Source of the DNA: Dallia pectoralis
Taxonomy: Eukaryota > Chordata > Actinopteri > Esociformes > Umbridae
Length of the DNA: 64,000 bases
Direction of reading: 5' to 3'
Assembly: GCA_029465975.1 (NCBI GenBank)
Contig: CM055754.1
Coordinates: 5,529,604-5,593,603 of the forward strand
The position numbers and the translations under genes are program-made. Shown piece after piece: positions 60,282-64,000 of this stretch (the first letter of the stretch is position 1; each line of letters starts with the position of its first letter). The notes below the pieces were generated by a model. The model was not told where the DNA came from. It was given only the letters and a program-made list of their open reading frames with translations, and did not search any database.

Positions 60282-60371
60282 CAAACACACGCACACACAC
60301 ACAAACACACACACGCAAACACACGCACCAGAAACACACCAACACACACACACACACGCAAACACACACAC
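60282..60371. repeat. (CA)n with caaa/cgca interruptions
   Basis: Degenerate CA microsatellite with repeated acacgc and acacaa words. Confidence 0.9.
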
Positions 60372-61310
60372 CAAAAGTCTCAACTGCACTAACCGGTGGT
60401 TGTGGTCGGACGTGATTTGTGATTGGTGTAAAGCATGGCTCCAATATGATGATGTCGTGGCTATGAAAGCAGGATTGTTCAGATCCGGGCACACTCATTC
60501 GTCTCTGCCTCTCTCTCTCTCTCTCTCGCCCGGGGAACAGTGAGAGTGCGATGCCAGGGGTTGACGGTGGCTCGTGGTGGTGGCGCAGAACAAAACCGTT
60601 GGGGGGGGGGGGTTTGGGTTGTGGTAAACACAGCTGTTGTGCAGAGATGTATAATGTAGGCCAGCGAACGGCCTCATTCACGGCTGCCGCGCGTGAGGGA
60701 GAAGAGAGGTGGTTGAGGTGGGGCGTTTTCCAAGATGGAGCTGGTGAAATTACTAAGGCAATAAACAGCTGGCTGATTTGCAGATGCCACGCAGGGCCGG
60801 GGAAACCTCTGGTTCCTTATATACAAAAATGCTCCAGATAGTCGCGGCCGGTTCTGTCTTTGCGTCGAGGTTGGTTGTTCTGATCAGTATACCAAAGGTC
60901 ATATCTTATGGTAGACATTTTTTTTATTTCTATTTCTCTTTTTTGTAGCAGTAGCCTGTGCTGTTAGACAGTAATAAAGTGAAATGATACTCAGTGTTGT
61001 AATGAGTAAAGTGCACAGGTTTTATAACATGGATTCAAATAGAATCAATAGCTTAGCTGGTATTTCCAAAAAGAAACAGAATAACAACGCTTTGGAACAG
61101 GTTGGTTTTAAGCAAGTTGTCTTTTTTTGTTGGTAAAGTAAGCAATACAGTATGCAAAGAGATTAAACTATGTTTGTACTTATCAGGTGTAAGGCACAAT
61201 AAATAAACATTTTTTGAGTTTAAATGCAAACTATGGCTAATGAAGAATAAGAGAATTTGAGAACAAAACAAAGAATAAAAGTGAATGTTCAACTATAATA
61301 AAGATGTGGA

Positions 61311-61705
61311 TGTCACGGTCCGTCCAAGGTGTAGTGCGTGAGGAAGCCATGTGCAGAGTCGTATATCCGTTTTGAACAGGTTTATTTAACACACCAACGT
61401 AAAACAAACCGATAACGGCGGAAAAAAGGCTAACTGGTTTAACTGAAATAAACAGTGCGCATATCGCGACTTACATACAAAACATTCCACAAACCACAAT
61501 AGCACTCAAAATACACAAACACTCACCTCTAAAATAACGTGTGACATGTAACAATGCGAAGCAACGAGTGCACTGCTCGCGACCCTCTTATATCCCATTG
61601 ATTAAAAGTGCAAACAGCCGTGAGACAAACGTAAACACGGAAGTGAAACAAGGAAGTGCATCACCGAAATGTAAGTGTAGCAACGCCACCACACCAATCG
61701 TGACA
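61311..61705 (-). repeat. 3' LTR of element B
   Basis: 395 bp; starts tgtcacggtc and ends 'accaatcgtgaca' on the + strand. The last 30 bases (caacgccaccacaccaatcg and tgaca) match LTR A. The likely left target duplication is gtgga (61306-61310), which cannot be checked without the right end. Confidence 0.9.
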
Positions 61706-61722
61706 GTATCCCCCACTAAAAG
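61706..61722 (-). other. Polypurine-tract side boundary of element B
   Basis: Same 17 bases as at 52701-52717. The identity extends to about 40 bp (through gccgaacg). Confidence 0.75.
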
Positions 61723-61849
61723 GCTAGCTCCCCAGATAGCCGAACGGAAACACAAAACCAAAACAAGGGAGCAACAGGGAGAGAACCCGCAGTCAAACCC
61801 AAAAGGGTCAGTCCAGGACCGCAGGTCCAGCCCTGAAAAGGCCTCGGTG

Positions 61850-62012
61850 GCTGAGAGGCCGCCATCTAGTGCGGCAGAGAGACCGCCATCTAGTGCGGCT
61901 GAGAGTCCGCCATCTTGTGCGGCTCAGAGTCCGCCATCTTGTGCGGCCCAGAGTCCGCCGTCTTGTGCGGCTCAGAGTCCGCCGTCGTGTGCAGCTCAGA
62001 GTCCGCCGTCGT
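61850..62012 (-). repeat. 24-bp repeats with CCGCCATCTTG core, about 6 copies
   Basis: Units of about 24 bp such as gagtccgccatcttgtgcgg plus ctca. On the - strand one frame reads HKMADSEP. Element A has no such array at the matching place, only single TLSRS-type remnants. Confidence 0.85.
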
Positions 62013-62544
62013 GGGCGACGTGGTGGCGGAGGCCATCGTGGGCGCCGTCGTGGCGGCGGCCATCGGGGCAGTCGTGGCGGCGGCCATAGTGGGCGGTGTC
62101 GTGGCGGCGGCCATCGTGAGCGTAGTCGTGGCGGCGGCCATCGTGAGCGTAGTCGTGGCGGCGGCCATCGTGAGCGTGAGCGTGGCGGCGGCCATCGTGA
62201 GCGTAGTCGTGGCGGCGGCCATCGTGAGCGTAGTCGTGGCGGCGGCCATCGTGAGCGTAGTCGTGGCGGCGGCCATCGTGAGCGTAGTCGTGGCGGCGGC
62301 CATCGTGAGCGTAGTCGTGGCGGCGGCCATCGTGAGCGTAGTCGTGGCGGCGGCCATCGTGGCGTAGTCGGGCGGCGGCCATCGTGAGCGTAGTCGTGGC
62401 GGCGGCCATCGTGAGCGTAGTCGTGGCGGCGGCCATCGGGAGCGTAGTGGGCGGCGGCCATCGTGAGCGTAGTCGTGGCGGCGGCCATCGTGAGCGTAGT
62501 CGTGGCGGCGGCCATCGTGAGCGTAGTCGTGGCGCGGCCTTCGT
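62013..62544 (-). repeat. Array a of element B: 27-bp units, about 19 copies
   Basis: Same unit as array a of element A (ggcggcggccatcgtgagcg plus tagtcgt), with several 1-2 bp deletions (for example 62365-62375 and 62440-62455) that change the frame. Confidence 0.92.
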
Positions 62545-62868
62545 GGTCGGCGATGCGGCAGCCATTGTGGGCGGCGATGCGGCAGCCGTTGTGGCGGCGA
62601 TGCGGCAGCCATTGTGGGCGGCGATGCGGCAGCCATTGTGGGCGGCGATGCGGCAGCCAGTGTGGGCGGCGATGCAGCAGCCATTGTGGGCGGCGATGCG
62701 GCAGCCATTGTGGGCGGCGATGCGGCAGCCATTGTGGGCGGCGATGCGGCAGCCATTGTGGGCGGCGTGCGGCAGCCAGTGTGGGCGGCGATGCGGCAGC
62801 CAGTGTGGGCGGCGATGCGGCAGCCAGTGTGGGCGGCGATGCGGCAGCCATTGTGGGCGGCGATGCAA
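62545..62868 (-). repeat. Array b of element B: 24-bp units, about 13 copies
   Basis: Same unit as array b of element A. The shared junction 'gtcgtggcgcggccttcgtg' (62527-62546 and 53556-53575) ties the two elements together. Single-base losses at about 62594 and 62768. Confidence 0.92.
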
Positions 62869-63640
62869 CAGCCATCTTGAGCGCTGGCGGCACGGCGGGA
62901 GCCATCGTGGACGCTGGCGTGACGGCGGCAGCCATCTTGGGCGCTGGCGGGACGACGGTAGCCATCTTGGACGCTGGCGTGACGGCGGGAGCCCTCGTGG
63001 GCGCTGGCGTGACGGCAACAGCCATCTTGAGCGCCGGCGGGACGACGGCAGCCATCTTGAGCGCTGGCGTGGCGGCAACAGCCATCTTGAGCGCTGGCGG
63101 CACGGCGGAGCCATCGTGGACGCTGGCGTGACGGCGGCAGCCATCTTGGGCGCTGGCGGGACGGCGGTAGCCATCTTGGACGCTGGCGTGACGGCGGGAG
63201 CCATCGTGGGCGCTGGCGTGACGGCAACAGCCATCTTGAGCGCCGGCGGGACGACGGCAGCCATCTTGAGCGCTGGCGTGGCGGCAACAGCCATCTTGAG
63301 CGCTGGCGGCACGGCGGGAGCCATCGTGGACGCTGGCGTGACGGCGGCAGCCATCTTGGGCGCTGGCGGGACGACGGTAGCCATCTTGGACGCTGGCGTG
63401 ACGGCGGGAGCCATCGTGGGCGCTGGCGTGACGGCAACAGCCCTCTTGAGCGCCGGCGGGGCGACGGCAGCCATCTTGAGCGCTGGCGTGCCGGCAACAG
63501 CCATCTTGAGCGCTGGCGGGACGGCGGCCATCGTGGACGCTGGCGTGACGGCGGCAGCCATCTTGGGCGCTGGCGGGACGACGGTAGCCATCTTGGGCGC
63601 TGGCGGGACGGCGGGAGCCATCGTGGGCTGGCGTGACGTG
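62869..63640 (-). repeat. Array c of element B: 30-bp units in a 210-bp higher-order repeat
   Basis: 30-bp units as in array c of element A, organised in a seven-unit super-repeat. The marker unit ggcacggcgggagcc recurs at about 62890, 63100 and 63310 and as a variant near 63518, a spacing of 209-210 bp. Confidence 0.88.
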
Positions 63641-64000
63641 GCGGCGGCCATCGGGGCGCTGGCGTGTGGCGGCGGCCATAGTGGGCGGTGTCGTGGCGGC
63701 GGCCATCGTGGCGTGTCGTGGCGGCGGCCATCGTGAGCGTAGTCGTGGCGGCGGCCATCGTGGCGTAGTCGTGGCGGCGGCCATCGTGAGCGTAGTCGGG
63801 CGGCGGCCATCGTGAGCGTAGCGTGGCGGCGGCCATCGTGAGCGTAGTCGTGGCGGCGGCCATCGTGGCGTAGTCGTGGCGGCGGCCATCGTGAGCGTAG
63901 TCGTGGCGGCGGCCATCGTGAGCGTAGTCGTGGCGGCGGCCATCGTGAGCGTAGTCGTGGCGGCGGCCATCGTGAGCGTAGTCGTGGCGGCGGCCATCGT
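63641..64000 (-). repeat. Further array a units of element B, open at window end
   Basis: Units ggcggcggccatcgtgagcg plus tagtcgt, with shortened variants (catcgtggcgtagtc), continue to the last base. Element A has no array-a block in this position, so block order differs between copies. Confidence 0.9.

Larger units (their letters stand above)
55612..61305. other. Intergenic region between the two LTR elements
   Basis: No supported gene. It contains a Tc1-type MITE (56695-56883), CA-rich runs at 60282-60371, and a 12-G run at 60601-60612. A 119-codon frame at 57935-58294 shows no recognisable domain. Confidence 0.5.
61311..64000 (-). mobile_element. Second LTR element of the same family (element B), runs past window end
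   Basis: The left (3') LTR is at 61311-61705 and the purine-tract boundary at 61706-61722. The interior follows the same order as element A (terminal unique part, array a, array b, array c) and then a further block of array-a units to the window end. LTR B differs from LTR A at many positions but keeps its ends, TATA-like core, AATAAA, ATG and conserved blocks. It is therefore another family member, not a recent copy of A. Array units contain many 1- and 2-bp indels. The 5' LTR lies outside the window. Confidence 0.88.

Overview
This window looks like a piece of a teleost fish nuclear chromosome. It is gene-poor and packed with CA/GT and GA/CT microsatellites, minisatellites and degraded mobile elements. 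The families I recognise are an L2-type LINE whose tail carries the 'gtaagtcgctctggataaga' motif, a HpaI-like SINE, a 5S-rRNA-derived SINE, Tc1-like relics and hAT-type elements. The HpaI-like SINE and a short repeat near 38.9 kb remind me of salmoniform or esociform genomes. That placement is an inference from family memory; no search was run.

Layout. At the left (about 1.2-5.0 kb, + strand) is the only convincing protein gene: a two-coding-exon poly-C2H2 zinc-finger gene with about 24 canonical fingers and an internal eight-finger duplication. From 5 to 28 kb the DNA is mostly non-coding. It holds an L2 LINE fragment (10.3-11.6 kb), two Tc1-like transposase relics (13.6 and 20.0 kb), a Rex1/L2-like LINE relic (24 kb) and minisatellites. 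One 28-bp minisatellite (20.5-21.1 kb) grew out of the Tc1-like coding sequence itself. At 28.0-28.2 kb (- strand) there is a candidate first coding exon with a consensus splice donor, and a hAT-like element sits just upstream of it. From 28 to 52 kb there are further hAT-type and MITE insertions with clear target-site duplications, SINEs, 30-bp and 19-bp minisatellites, and long purine and CA tracts.

The most unusual part is 52.3-64.0 kb. A complete LTR element (52303-55606, - strand orientation) has apparently identical 398-bp LTRs and a perfect 5-bp target duplication. It has no recognisable gag, protease, reverse transcriptase or integrase. Its interior is three adjoining GC-rich tandem arrays (27-, 24- and 30-bp units) behind a short unique leader. 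A long open frame starts at an ATG inside the LTR. A second, clearly diverged member of the family starts at 61311 and runs off the right edge. It has the same LTR architecture, the same polypurine-side boundary and the same order of arrays, plus a roughly 210-bp higher-order repeat. This looks like a family of non-autonomous LTR retrotransposons that carries and amplifies tandem repeats. The element-A insertion is recent, judging by its LTRs.

Apart from the zinc-finger gene and the candidate exon I see no host gene. Most long open frames here are by-products of repeats that happen to lack stop codons. I see no tRNA gene, rRNA gene, CRISPR array or prokaryotic feature.
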